From an uncultured Lachnospiraceae bacterium (lineage in GTDB: Bacteria; Bacillota; Clostridia; Lachnospirales; Lachnospiraceae), in assembly GCA_945787565.1 (NCBI GenBank), contig CALZIE010000008.1, forward strand, positions 1 to 36,248: a stretch of 36,248 nucleotides of DNA, given 5' to 3'. A model generated the notes under the pieces. It saw only the letters and a list, made by a program, of their open reading frames with translations. It searched no databases and was not told the origin of the DNA. Made by a program: the position numbers and the translations under genes. Below, piece after piece: positions 24,371 to 32,684 of this stretch. Each line of letters starts with the position of its first letter. The stretch's first letter is position 1.

Positions 24371-24480
24371 AAAAAGTGGCTTTGCCACGGAGGCCTTAGG
24401 GGCTTGGGTCGTTATGTGTTCGAATGTTTCGATGCATAACGATTCAAGTCCCTAAGACTTCCGTGGCAAAGCCACTTTTT
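24371..24480 (+). terminator. Very long hairpin between converging genes
   Basis: 24371-24420 pairs with 24431-24480 over 50 positions; the first 20 are perfect. The eight deviations are seven G-U/U-G pairs and one C-A when read as + strand RNA, but seven A-C-type mismatches and one G-U on the - strand. The arms start with AAAAA and end with TTTTT, so it can terminate both the zinc-ribbon gene (+) and the LysR gene (-). The length and strand-biased pairing suggest more than a simple terminator. Confidence 0.8.
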
Positions 24481-24484
24481 ATAT

Positions 24485-25372
24485 CTACTGCTTGCTTCCA
24501 AAGTTTTGTGCAAATTCTTTTGCTAAGACGGAGATATTGGAATTTTTACGGTAGACGGCGGCGATTTGGGTGGTAGTCTCCTCGTGAGCGAGTTCTCTTA
24601 AGGCCATGTGGTTGTTATCAAGGACGTAATCCTCGATGCCAATCGCAGCGGATTTTGGAAGAAGGGCGATTCCTAATCCTTTCTTTGACCATTCTAGTGT
24701 GGTTCGGGCATCGTCGTTTTTACAGAAGGTATTGGGGATGAGACCACTTTGAAGGAAGACAGAATGGATTAAGGAGTCGAATCTTCGATAGTAGATTAAG
24801 GGCTTTCCCGCTAGGTCGGGAATTGTGATTGTTTTTGTTGGGAGTGATACGAAGTATTGCTCCCAGCCGACTGCTACTAGGGGCTCTTTAAGGCCATAGA
24901 AACATTCTAAGCCGTCGGTGTGGAATGGGGTGCGGACAATGGCGGTCTCTATGATGCCGTTTTTTAACTTGTCTAGTTGCTCAAAAGTGTTGCCTTCGTA
25001 GACTTCAAAGGTGACCTGAGGATGTTTTTTGCAGAAATCCACTAGATAGTTGTCTAGTAAGGCATGGCCGCAGGAGGAGATGGTACCAAGTTTTATGGTG
25101 GTACTGTTTCCGGTTTTTAGATCGGCTAGTTCTTTTAGGGTTACATCAGTTAAGGACAGAATATCTTTGGCACGACTGTAGAGGAGGTTGCCTTCTGGGG
25201 TTAGGGAGATATTTCTCGGAGTACGTATAATCAGAGTGGTGTTAAGCTCCGCTTCTAATTGCATGATCTGCTTGCTAAGCTGGGGCTGTCCGATGCCAAG
25301 CTTTTTGGCAGCAGCAGAGATATTTCCGCTTTCTGCTGTTATGATAAAGGAATTTAGATGTTTTAAATTCAT
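24485..25372 (-). CDS. LysR-family transcriptional regulator
   Basis: A 295-residue LysR regulator. The N-terminal winged helix-turn-helix is MNLKHLNSFIITAESGNISAAAKKLGIGQPQLSKQIMQLEAELNTTLIIRTPRNISLTPEG. The effector-binding domain follows from ~92 (TIKLGTISSCGHALLDNYLVDFCKKHPQVTFEVYEG, then YRRFDSLIHSVFLQSG and KKGLGIALLPKSAA). AAAGGA precedes ATG on the - strand. It is divergent from the ABC exporter pair and shares a 165-base intergenic region, the usual LysR arrangement, so it probably controls that pair and itself. The effector is unknown. Confidence 0.9.
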   Translation of the reverse strand: MNLKHLNSFIITAESGNISAAAKKLGIGQPQLSKQIMQLEAELNTTLIIRTPRNISLTPEGNLLYSRAKDILSLTDVTLKELADLKTGNSTTIKLGTISSCGHALLDNYLVDFCKKHPQVTFEVYEGNTFEQLDKLKNGIIETAIVRTPFHTDGLECFYGLKEPLVAVGWEQYFVSLPTKTITIPDLAGKPLIYYRRFDSLIHSVFLQSGLIPNTFCKNDDARTTLEWSKKGLGIALLPKSAAIGIEDYVLDNNHMALRELAHEETTTQIAAVYRKNSNISVLAKEFAQNFGSKQ

Positions 25373-25413
25373 GTTGTTTCCTTTCTTCTATCTAATAGGA
25401 AGAATATCCATGG

Positions 25414-25442
25414 TTGAATATGACATTCTGAAATGGTATAAT
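25414..25442 (+). promoter_or_regulatory. Promoter of the ABC exporter pair
   Basis: TTGAAT and a perfect TATAAT are separated by 17 bases in the LysR-exporter divergent region. Confidence 0.7.
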
Positions 25443-25454
25443 GAGTTAGTTTAT

Positions 25455-25471
25455 TATTCCAAAAAGGAATA
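25455..25471. promoter_or_regulatory. Candidate operator: TATTCC-N5-GGAATA palindrome
   Basis: A perfect 6-bp inverted repeat around AAAAA lies 13 bases after the -10 box, close to the expected transcription start. A repressor bound here would block the exporter promoter. It could be the LysR site or another factor's; assignment is inference. Confidence 0.45.
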
Positions 25472-25537
25472 GATTTAGGTTTATTATAGGGGAAGTACAA
25501 AAAAGATGCAAGGCTAAAAAAGGAAAGGAGAGGAAGA

Positions 25538-27280
25538 ATGCGAAGACAGCTACAGTTTTTACGAGATTATAAAAAAGAAAGTATTATTGGACCGCTATTT
25601 AAGATGTTAGAAGCATGCTTTGAACTGATCGTGCCACTTGTGATGGCGAATATCATTGATATTGGAATTGGCAGTCAGGATAAAAGCTATATTATGACGA
25701 TGGGAGGCGTTTTAGTTCTGCTTGGAATCGTGGGATTAGTATGCTCCCTGACCGCACAGTATTTCGCAGCAAAGGCGGCGATGGGATTTGGAAGTGCATT
25801 AAGAAACGCACTTTATGCTCACATTAGCTGTTTTTCCTATGAAGAGTTAGATAAAGTAGGGATGCCGACGTTAATTACCCGTATGACAAGTGATGTGAAT
25901 CAGGTACAGACAGGTGTTAATATTGTACTCCGATTGTTCCTTCGCTCCCCATTTCTTGTGGTGGGAGCGGTTATTATGGCATTTACCATTCATGTAAAAA
26001 TGGGAATTCTTTTCTTATTATCGGTGCCGGTTATTGGCGCGGTTGTTTTTGGAATCATTCATGTGACAATCCCTCTTTATAAGAAGGCACAGGGAACGTT
26101 AGATCAGATTGCAAGAAGCACAAGAGAGAATTTAATCGGTGTGCGTGTTATTCGTGCATTTAGAGGGCAGCAAAAGGAACGAAAGGCATTTAGGGAAACA
26201 AATGAAAGTCTGTATGATACCCAGGTGCATGTGGGAGCAATCTCTTCTTTAATGAATCCACTTACCTACATTTTAGTGAACCTGGCTATTATTCTGATTA
26301 TCTACATAGGGGGAATGGAAGTAGATAAAGGGATTTTAACAACTGGAGAGGTGTATGCACTGGTAAACTATATGACACAGATTCTATTGGCGCTGATTGC
26401 AATGGCAAATCTGATCACCAGTATTACAAAGGCAACGGCTTCTTCCATCCGTCTAAATGAAGTGTTTGATACAGAGCCAGGTATGAGTGAGGGAGAACAT
26501 GATTTTTCCGAAATGAGTGCAGAAGATGGACCAAAAGTGCAGTTCGATCACGTATCATTTGCTTATGGAGGCAGTGAGGAAGAGGCATTGAGTGATGTGA
26601 CATTTGAGGCAAGAGCCGGTCAGACAATCGGAATCATCGGGGGTACCGGAGCAGGAAAGAGTACACTTGTGAACCTTCTTCCAAGGTTTTATGATGCCAC
26701 AAAGGGAAGTGTTAAGATCAATGGATGTGATGTAGGGGAATATACCTATTCTTCCCTTCGAGAAATGATCGGAGTTGTTCCACAAAAAGCAGTACTGTTT
26801 CGTGGCACAATCCGTGATAATATGAAATGGGGCAAAAAGGATGCAACCGATGAAGAAATCATGGAAGCATTAAGAATTGCACAGGCAGAGGAATTCGTAA
26901 TGGCAAAGCCTGACGGATTAGATGAGATGATTGCAGCAGGAGGAAAGAATTTATCTGGCGGGCAGCGTCAGCGTCTGACGATCGCACGTGCAATTGTCGC
27001 AAAACCAGAGATCTTAATCTTAGATGATTCAGGCTCGGCACTTGACTATGCAACGGATGCGGCTCTTAGAAAGGCAATTCGTTCTCTTCCATTTGATATG
27101 ACAGTATTTATTGTATCCCAGCGTGCAGCAAGCATTATGCATGCGGATCAAATTGTTGTATTAGAGGATGGAAAGACAGTTGGAATCGGCACTCATGAAC
27201 AGCTGTTAGAGCACTGTGAGACATATCAGGAAATCTGTATGTCTCAGCTATCCAAGGAGGAGGTGAGAAACCATGCATAA
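25538..27280 (+). CDS. ABC exporter half-transporter with degenerate catalytic site
   Basis: This 580-residue protein fuses a six-helix type I exporter domain (~1-310) to a nucleotide-binding domain. It has Walker A GGTGAGKST (368-376), signature LSGGQ (472-476) and Walker B ILILDDSGSALD. Asp497 replaces the catalytic Glu, so this site should hydrolyse ATP poorly. That is the known pattern for one half of heterodimeric exporters such as BmrC/BmrD, LmrC/LmrD and TM287/288. Its partner overlaps it by 8 bases. Ribosome site AAAGGAGAGG lies before ATG. Likely role: export of a hydrophobic compound or drug; substrate not determinable. Confidence 0.92.
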   Translation: MRRQLQFLRDYKKESIIGPLFKMLEACFELIVPLVMANIIDIGIGSQDKSYIMTMGGVLVLLGIVGLVCSLTAQYFAAKAAMGFGSALRNALYAHISCFSYEELDKVGMPTLITRMTSDVNQVQTGVNIVLRLFLRSPFLVVGAVIMAFTIHVKMGILFLLSVPVIGAVVFGIIHVTIPLYKKAQGTLDQIARSTRENLIGVRVIRAFRGQQKERKAFRETNESLYDTQVHVGAISSLMNPLTYILVNLAIILIIYIGGMEVDKGILTTGEVYALVNYMTQILLALIAMANLITSITKATASSIRLNEVFDTEPGMSEGEHDFSEMSAEDGPKVQFDHVSFAYGGSEEEALSDVTFEARAGQTIGIIGGTGAGKSTLVNLLPRFYDATKGSVKINGCDVGEYTYSSLREMIGVVPQKAVLFRGTIRDNMKWGKKDATDEEIMEALRIAQAEEFVMAKPDGLDEMIAAGGKNLSGGQRQRLTIARAIVAKPEILILDDSGSALDYATDAALRKAIRSLPFDMTVFIVSQRAASIMHADQIVVLEDGKTVGIGTHEQLLEHCETYQEICMSQLSKEEVRNHA

Positions 27281-29015
27281 GAAAGGAAAAATAGTTGGAC
27301 GTGTCATTGGTCTTATTAAGCCATATATGCATTTCTTCGTGTTATCTCTAATCTGTGCGGCCGCAAATGTAGGGCTTACACTTTATGCACCGATTTTAAT
27401 CGGAAAAGCCATTGATTGCATGATGGGAAAAGGACAGGTCGATATGACCCTGGTAATAGAAATCATCTTAAAGCTTGGCATCATTGTTCTTTTAACAAGT
27501 CTTTCCCAGTGGCTTATGAGCCAGTGTATCAATAAGATCACCTATCATACGGTCAAGGATATCCGTATGCAGGCATTTGAACGATTAGAGAACCTTCCAT
27601 TAAAGTATATTGATTCTCATCGTCATGGTGACATTATGAGTCGTATCATTACTGATGTGGATCAGTTTTCAGACGGCTTATTAATGGGCTTCTCGCAGTT
27701 ATTTACCGGTATTATCACAATCTTTGGAACGATAGGATTTATGATTTCTATTAATGCAAAGATTGCAGCGGTTGTTATCGTACTGACTCCGATCTCTCTT
27801 TTTGTAGCTGCCTTCATTGCGAAGCATACGTATGAATTCTTCCGTGCGCAGTCTGTGACCAGAGGAGAAATGACGGCGTTTGTAGAAGAAATGGTAGGCA
27901 ATCAGAAAGTAGTGGAAGCCTTTTCAATGGAAGAAAAGGCAAAAGAACAGTTTGCAGTTATCAATGAGAACCTAAGGGTATGTTCCATTAAGGCAACATT
28001 CTTTTCTTCCCTTACCAATCCATGCACCCGCTTTGTAAACAGTCTTGTTTATACCAGCGTTGGTATTATCGGTGCATTTTCAGCCTTAAAAGGTGCAATA
28101 TCCGTTGGACAGCTGACAAGCTTCTTAAGTTATGCAAACCAGTATACAAAGCCATTCAATGAAATCTCCGGTGTCGTTACAGAACTTCAGAATGCGATTG
28201 CATGCGCGGGTCGTGTATTTGAGATTATTGATGAAGAGCCGCAAAAAGAAGATGCGCAGAATGCAACTACATTTAAAACAGTAAGTGGAGATGTGTCATT
28301 AGAAAATGTAGCTTTTTCCTATGTGAAAGAAAGACCGTTAATCACCGATTTAAATCTTACCGTAAGGAAAGGCCAGCGAATTGCGATTGTAGGTCCGACT
28401 GGATGTGGAAAGACTACATTAATCAATCTGCTGATGCGTTTCTATGATGTGCAGGAAGGGGATATCCGTATTGATGGCAGCAGCATCTATCAGGTAAAGC
28501 GAGATTCCTTAAGAGAGCAGATCGGCATGGTATTACAGGAAACCTGGTTAAAGACTGGAACCATCCGTGAGAATATTGCCTATGGAAAAGATGATGCTTC
28601 GGAGGAAGAAATCATTCGCGCAGCAAAAGCAGCTCATGCTCATAGCTTTATCAAGCGCCTTCCATCCGGTTATGATACCGTTATTACCGAAGATGGCGGA
28701 AATCTTTCTGCCGGACAGAAACAGCTTTTATGTATCGCAAGAGTTATGTTGAATCTTCCACCAATTCTAATCTTAGATGAAGCGACTTCTTCCATTGATA
28801 CAAGAACCGAATTAATGGTACAGAAGGCATTTGAACAGATGATGAATGGAAGGACAAGCTTTATCGTTGCTCACCGTCTCTCTACGATAAAAGGAGCAGA
28901 TCTAATCCTTGTTATGAAAGACGGTCATATTATTGAGCAGGGCAGACACGAAGAACTTCTGACAAAAGGAGGATTTTACGCCAACCTTTACAATAGTCAG
29001 TTCTCGGTTTCCTAA
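27273..29015 (+). CDS. ABC exporter half-transporter, catalytic partner
   Basis: The second 580-residue half has a six-helix membrane domain, Walker A GPTGCGKT (374-381), an altered signature LSAGQ (478-482), and Walker B LILDEATSSID with catalytic E503 intact. In the heterodimer, the asymmetric pairing (canonical LSGGQ with degenerate Asp in one half, altered LSAGQ with intact Glu in the other) gives one consensus and one degenerate ATP site, as in known heterodimers. AAGGAGGAGG precedes ATG inside the end of the first gene, so translation is coupled. A terminator follows ~130 bases later. Confidence 0.93.
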   Translation: MHKKGKIVGRVIGLIKPYMHFFVLSLICAAANVGLTLYAPILIGKAIDCMMGKGQVDMTLVIEIILKLGIIVLLTSLSQWLMSQCINKITYHTVKDIRMQAFERLENLPLKYIDSHRHGDIMSRIITDVDQFSDGLLMGFSQLFTGIITIFGTIGFMISINAKIAAVVIVLTPISLFVAAFIAKHTYEFFRAQSVTRGEMTAFVEEMVGNQKVVEAFSMEEKAKEQFAVINENLRVCSIKATFFSSLTNPCTRFVNSLVYTSVGIIGAFSALKGAISVGQLTSFLSYANQYTKPFNEISGVVTELQNAIACAGRVFEIIDEEPQKEDAQNATTFKTVSGDVSLENVAFSYVKERPLITDLNLTVRKGQRIAIVGPTGCGKTTLINLLMRFYDVQEGDIRIDGSSIYQVKRDSLREQIGMVLQETWLKTGTIRENIAYGKDDASEEEIIRAAKAAHAHSFIKRLPSGYDTVITEDGGNLSAGQKQLLCIARVMLNLPPILILDEATSSIDTRTELMVQKAFEQMMNGRTSFIVAHRLSTIKGADLILVMKDGHIIEQGRHEELLTKGGFYANLYNSQFSVS

Positions 29016-29146
29016 CCAGGGCCAATTAGAGTGTCAGAACCCCAAGCTTAGCAGATGTAACGTCGATTTCTACAAAAGAAAAAGAGTGATTTTATTAGGA
29101 ACTGTTTGATGGTATTAATCAATAGCATTAGTTGAATGAAAAAGAA

Positions 29147-29184
29147 AAGTCTTACAGTAGGCTGCTTACTGTAAGGCTTTTTTT
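29147..29184 (+). terminator. Terminator after the ABC exporter pair
   Basis: AGTCTTACAGTA pairs with TACTGTAAGGCT (one T-G pair) around GGCTGCT, followed by TTTTTTT. The stretch before it (29016-29146) shows nothing else. Confidence 0.85.
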
Positions 29185-29276
29185 GTAATAGAAAATGGCT
29201 GAATACCACGATCAGGACTTGCTATCTTAGAATAAGAGTTTTGCTTGCAAAGGCTCTGCTGTTACAAGTAAGTAAA

Positions 29277-29311
<35 letters not shown>

Positions 29312-29325
29312 GATGCGGAGTCTTA

Positions 29326-29339
29326 AATTATGCATAATT
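29326..29339. promoter_or_regulatory. 14-bp palindrome AATTATGCATAATT
   Basis: A perfect palindrome 32 bases upstream of the -35 box of the MarR gene. It is AT-rich, but 14 of 14 positions are symmetric. A dimeric regulator, possibly the MarR protein, may bind here. Confidence 0.4.
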
Positions 29340-29371
29340 ATTAAGGATTTATAAAATCGGGGATACTATGG

Positions 29372-29400
29372 TTGACGAAGAAGAGAAAAGTGTTTATTAT
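29372..29400 (+). promoter_or_regulatory. Promoter of the MarR-ABC unit
   Basis: TTGACG and TATTAT are separated by 17 bases, 42 bases before the MarR start codon. Confidence 0.65.
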
Positions 29401-29416
29401 ATGTAAATCAAATATA

Positions 29417-29428
29417 ATTTTGCAAAAT
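29417..29428. promoter_or_regulatory. Candidate MarR operator ATTTTGCAAAAT
   Basis: A perfect 12-bp palindrome between the -10 box and the ribosome site, where a MarR dimer would block its own promoter. TTGCAA-centred half-sites are common for this family. Confidence 0.5.
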
Positions 29429-29442
29429 GAAAAGGAGAAGAC

Positions 29443-29913
29443 ATGGAAGCAAGCGAATTCAGAGAACATATGTGGATGATGGTACATGCCATCAGTTGTG
29501 GAGTGAGCAGCTTTGTCGAACCTTTTATAGATGAATCCGAAATAACAAGGCTGCAGATGATGGTATTAGACGGAATCAAATGCGGAAAAATCACGACGGT
29601 TAAGACAATGAGCGAATTTCTATGTATCAATCAGGGCAATGCCTCTACCTTATGCAAGAAGTTAGAAATGGAAGGCTATTTAAAAAGGCAGAGAAGCAAA
29701 GACGATCAAAGAGTCGTGAACTTACTTATTACGGAAAAGGGAAGAGAAGTTCTATTTCGTATCGAGAAGAAGATAGAAGAGGCGATGATGCCTGTATTAG
29801 AGGAAATGGAAGAGGAGTCGATGCAGATTATACGTGATGGTTTTAAGGAGTGCATGGATCTGGTTTTAAAGCTAAATCAGTCCAGACTTGATATGGAAGT
29901 GAAAAAAGGATAG
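29443..29913 (+). CDS. MarR-family transcriptional regulator
   Basis: A 156-residue winged helix-turn-helix protein. ITRLQMMVLDGIKCGKITTVKTMSEFLCINQGNASTLCKKLEMEGYLKRQRSKDDQRVVNLLITEKG covers the MarR DNA-binding core; DQRVVNLLITEKG is the wing. Helices on both sides form the dimer interface. An AAAAGGAGAAG ribosome site precedes ATG. It is 10 bases upstream of a MacB-like ABC protein, so it very likely regulates that gene and itself, probably relieved by a small ligand. The ligand is unknown. Confidence 0.9.
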   Translation: MEASEFREHMWMMVHAISCGVSSFVEPFIDESEITRLQMMVLDGIKCGKITTVKTMSEFLCINQGNASTLCKKLEMEGYLKRQRSKDDQRVVNLLITEKGREVLFRIEKKIEEAMMPVLEEMEEESMQIIRDGFKECMDLVLKLNQSRLDMEVKKG

Positions 29914-29923
29914 GAAGGGATAA

Positions 29924-32287
29924 ATGGGAATGCTTGAGTTAAGAGATATTAAAAAGACATATCGCATCGGTGATATTGAGACCAAGGCATTAGACGGAGT
30001 AAGCTTGTCATTCCGAAAAAAAGAGTTTGTTGCGATTCTCGGAACAAGTGGTTCTGGTAAGACAACATGCTTAAATATTATCGGAGGTCTTGACCGTTAT
30101 GATTCCGGAGATTTAATTATCAAAGGAAAGAGTACAAAGGATTTTAAAGAGAAAGACTGGGATGCCTATCGAAATAATACGATCGGGTTTGTATTCCAAA
30201 GCTATAATCTGATCAGTCATCTAAGCATTGTAGCCAATGTAGAGATGGGTATGACATTAAGTGGTGTTTCTGCCGTAGAGAAAAAGAAACGTGCATTAGA
30301 GGCGTTAGAGAAGGTAGGCTTAAAAGAACATCTGCACAAGAAGCCGAATCAGCTTTCCGGTGGACAGATGCAGCGTGTAGCGATCGCAAGAGCGTTAGCA
30401 AATGATCCGGAAATCCTATTATGTGATGAACCAACAGGAGCGTTAGATACAGCTACCAGTATCCAGATCATGGATTTGATCAAGGAAGTGGCAAAGGACC
30501 GTCTTGTTATTATGGTAACCCACAATCCAGAGCTGGCAAAAGACTATGCGGATCGAATTATCAGCTTTAAAGATGGTAATATTATTGACGACACAAATCC
30601 ATATAAAGAAAGTTCAAAGGGAAGCGACTTTAATTTAAAAAAGACAAGCATGAGTTTTGCAACAGCTCTTCGCCTCTCCTTTAACAATATCCGAACAAAA
30701 AAAGGCCGTACCTTCTTAACTGCTTTTGCTTCTAGTATCGGTATTATCGGTATTGCCGTAATTCTAAGCCTTTCAACAGGGTTCCAGGATAAGATTGATG
30801 AATATCAGGCAGATGCCCTGGCAGAATTCCCGATTATCATTTCGGAGAGTGCAATGGAAGTAGATATGGAATCCATGAGTCAGAAGATGCAGGAAATATC
30901 CAATCTTTACGCGGATATGGAACAGTATAGTGACGCCAAGGAAGTATACTTATATGATCCAAGCCAGTTTACAATGCTTCATACCAATAACCTGACAAAA
31001 GATTATATTGATTATGTAGAAGCAGTAGATCCAGAAATCTGTCAGAGTGTAGGTTACACAAGACTTGTGAATATGAATCTTGTAAGAAAGACAGAAGACG
31101 GTATTGTGCCAGTTACTCTTTCCAATGCAATGGAATCCATGAGCGGCGGAATGGGAATGATGACAAGCATGAGTGGAGTAGGCTTATCTAGTTATCCAAC
31201 CTCATTATCTGAAGGGGGCGAATCTTACTTAGAGAAGAACTATGATCTTTTAGCAGGAAATTATCCAGCAGATGAAACTGATTTAGTGCTTGTAGTAGAT
31301 TCCAAAAACCGTGTAGATTATTCCGTATTTGAACGTCTTGGATTTGATACAGAAGAATTAGAAAGCTTAGACTTTGATCAGATTGTAGGAACGACTCTTA
31401 CTTTAGTATCCAACGACTCCTACTATATTCAGTCAGAATACGGTAATTTCCTTCCAGGAACTGACTATGAAGCCATGTATCATGCGGATGATAGCATTAC
31501 TCTTACAATCAGTGGTATCGTAAGACAGAAAGAAGACGTGACAATGGCCTTATTAGCAGGTGGAATCGCTTACAGCGATGACTTATCGAAACTTGTCATA
31601 AGCAGAGCCAAAGATTCTGCAATTGTAAAGGCACAGGAAGAAGCGGATTACAATGTAATGAATATGGAAGCAATGGAAGAAGCCGAAAAAGAACAGTTCC
31701 TTTCTTATCTTGGTGCGGACGGAATTCCATATATGATCATGATGTATCCGTCAAACTTTGAGAATAAGGATGCTATATTAACATATTTAGATGCTTATAA
31801 TGATGGAAAAGCAACGGAAGATTCCATTCTGTACACAGACCTTGCAAGCAGCATCACATCCATGACAAGCGGTATTATGGATGGTATCACAATTGTATTA
31901 GTAGCATTTGCAGCAATCTCCTTAGTAGTCAGCCTGATTATGATCTGTATCATTACGTATACTTCCGTATTAGAGCGTACAAAGGAAATCGGTATCTTAA
32001 AGGCATTAGGAGCTAGAAAGAAAGATATCATTCGTGTGTTTGACGCAGAAACCTTTATCCTTGGAATCTTTTCTGGAGTTCTTGGTGTTGTAATTGCACT
32101 GCTTCTTACAATTCCAATCAATCAGGTTATTTATAATCTAACCGATTTAGATGGTGTTGCAAGCCTTCAGTTCTCTCATGCAGTGAGCTTAGTCGTAGTA
32201 AGTACGGTATTAACTGTTTTAGGCGGTCATATTCCTGCAAGAATGGCGTCTAAGAAGGATGCAGTAGTAGCGCTTCGAAGCGAATAA
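29924..32287 (+). CDS. MacB-like fused ABC ATPase-permease
   Basis: This 787-residue protein has an N-terminal LolD/MacB-class ATPase (~1-225): Walker A GTSGSGKTT, signature LSGGQMQRVAIARAL, Walker B ILLCDEPTGALD. Then comes one membrane helix (FLTAFASSIGIIGIAVILSL), a ~370-residue extracytoplasmic domain, and three C-terminal helices of the FtsX fold (SLVVSLIMICIITYTSVLERTKEIGILKALGAR onward). Such mechanotransmission proteins export or extract peptides, lipids or drugs. No membrane-fusion partner is adjacent. The outer domain holds a Met/Ser/Gly-rich run (NAMESMSGGMGMMTSMSG). Start ATG 29924 follows AGGAAGGG. Confidence 0.92.
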   Translation: MGMLELRDIKKTYRIGDIETKALDGVSLSFRKKEFVAILGTSGSGKTTCLNIIGGLDRYDSGDLIIKGKSTKDFKEKDWDAYRNNTIGFVFQSYNLISHLSIVANVEMGMTLSGVSAVEKKKRALEALEKVGLKEHLHKKPNQLSGGQMQRVAIARALANDPEILLCDEPTGALDTATSIQIMDLIKEVAKDRLVIMVTHNPELAKDYADRIISFKDGNIIDDTNPYKESSKGSDFNLKKTSMSFATALRLSFNNIRTKKGRTFLTAFASSIGIIGIAVILSLSTGFQDKIDEYQADALAEFPIIISESAMEVDMESMSQKMQEISNLYADMEQYSDAKEVYLYDPSQFTMLHTNNLTKDYIDYVEAVDPEICQSVGYTRLVNMNLVRKTEDGIVPVTLSNAMESMSGGMGMMTSMSGVGLSSYPTSLSEGGESYLEKNYDLLAGNYPADETDLVLVVDSKNRVDYSVFERLGFDTEELESLDFDQIVGTTLTLVSNDSYYIQSEYGNFLPGTDYEAMYHADDSITLTISGIVRQKEDVTMALLAGGIAYSDDLSKLVISRAKDSAIVKAQEEADYNVMNMEAMEEAEKEQFLSYLGADGIPYMIMMYPSNFENKDAILTYLDAYNDGKATEDSILYTDLASSITSMTSGIMDGITIVLVAFAAISLVVSLIMICIITYTSVLERTKEIGILKALGARKKDIIRVFDAETFILGIFSGVLGVVIALLLTIPINQVIYNLTDLDGVASLQFSHAVSLVVVSTVLTVLGGHIPARMASKKDAVVALRSE

Positions 32288-32340
32288 AGTTCACATATTT
32301 CTTATAAAACAAGTCATACTAGCAAAGAGGTGATAATTTT

Positions 32341-32487
32341 ATGAGTAAATATGATGCAGAAAAGAAAGAGCAGAAAAGGCAGCATGACAAATTTGACAGC
32401 GTGACTCAGGATGTGAAGGTTGTGAACCAGAACCAGACTCATAATGTAAAACAAGAAGGAATTGGACCAATCAATCAGAAACGCTAG
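32341..32487 (+). CDS. Small hydrophilic protein (48 aa)
   Basis: A 48-residue ORF, MSKYDAEKKEQ... ending EGIGPINQKR, rich in Lys, Gln and Asn with no hydrophobic segment. The ribosome site AGAGGTGAT lies ~8 bases before ATG, and a terminator follows directly after the stop, so the gene is well framed. It is 53 bases after the MacB-like gene and may share its transcript. I do not recognise a named family. A QDVKVVNQNQTHNVKQEGIG stretch looks regular enough to be conserved. Confidence 0.72.
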   Translation: MSKYDAEKKEQKRQHDKFDSVTQDVKVVNQNQTHNVKQEGIGPINQKR

Positions 32488-32496
32488 TAAAAAGAC

Positions 32497-32540
32497 AAAA
32501 GGACTGTCCCCCTAAGAAAGGGAGACAGTCTTTTTGTTTT
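32497..32540 (+). terminator. Terminator after the 48-aa ORF
   Basis: GACTGTC and CCCT pair with AGGG and GACAGTC (one C-A mismatch between them) around AAGAA. The flanks are AAAA and TTTTT. Confidence 0.85.
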
Positions 32541-32600
32541 TATTATGGGGGACAAAGTGAAATCTAATACAATCTTAATTAAAAAAAAGAAGGCATATGT

Positions 32601-32606
32601 TATAAT
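32601..32606 (+). promoter_or_regulatory. Possible -10 box before the DUF4097-like gene
   Basis: A perfect TATAAT lies 79 bases before the start codon; no good -35 box is found at 16-18 bases. Low confidence. Confidence 0.3.
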
Positions 32607-32684
32607 GGGGAAATAAAAACGTAGAGATCCTATTTCTTATGAGGGAAGAAAGAGGAGCAAGATAAAAAACAGGGGGCAGATAAG

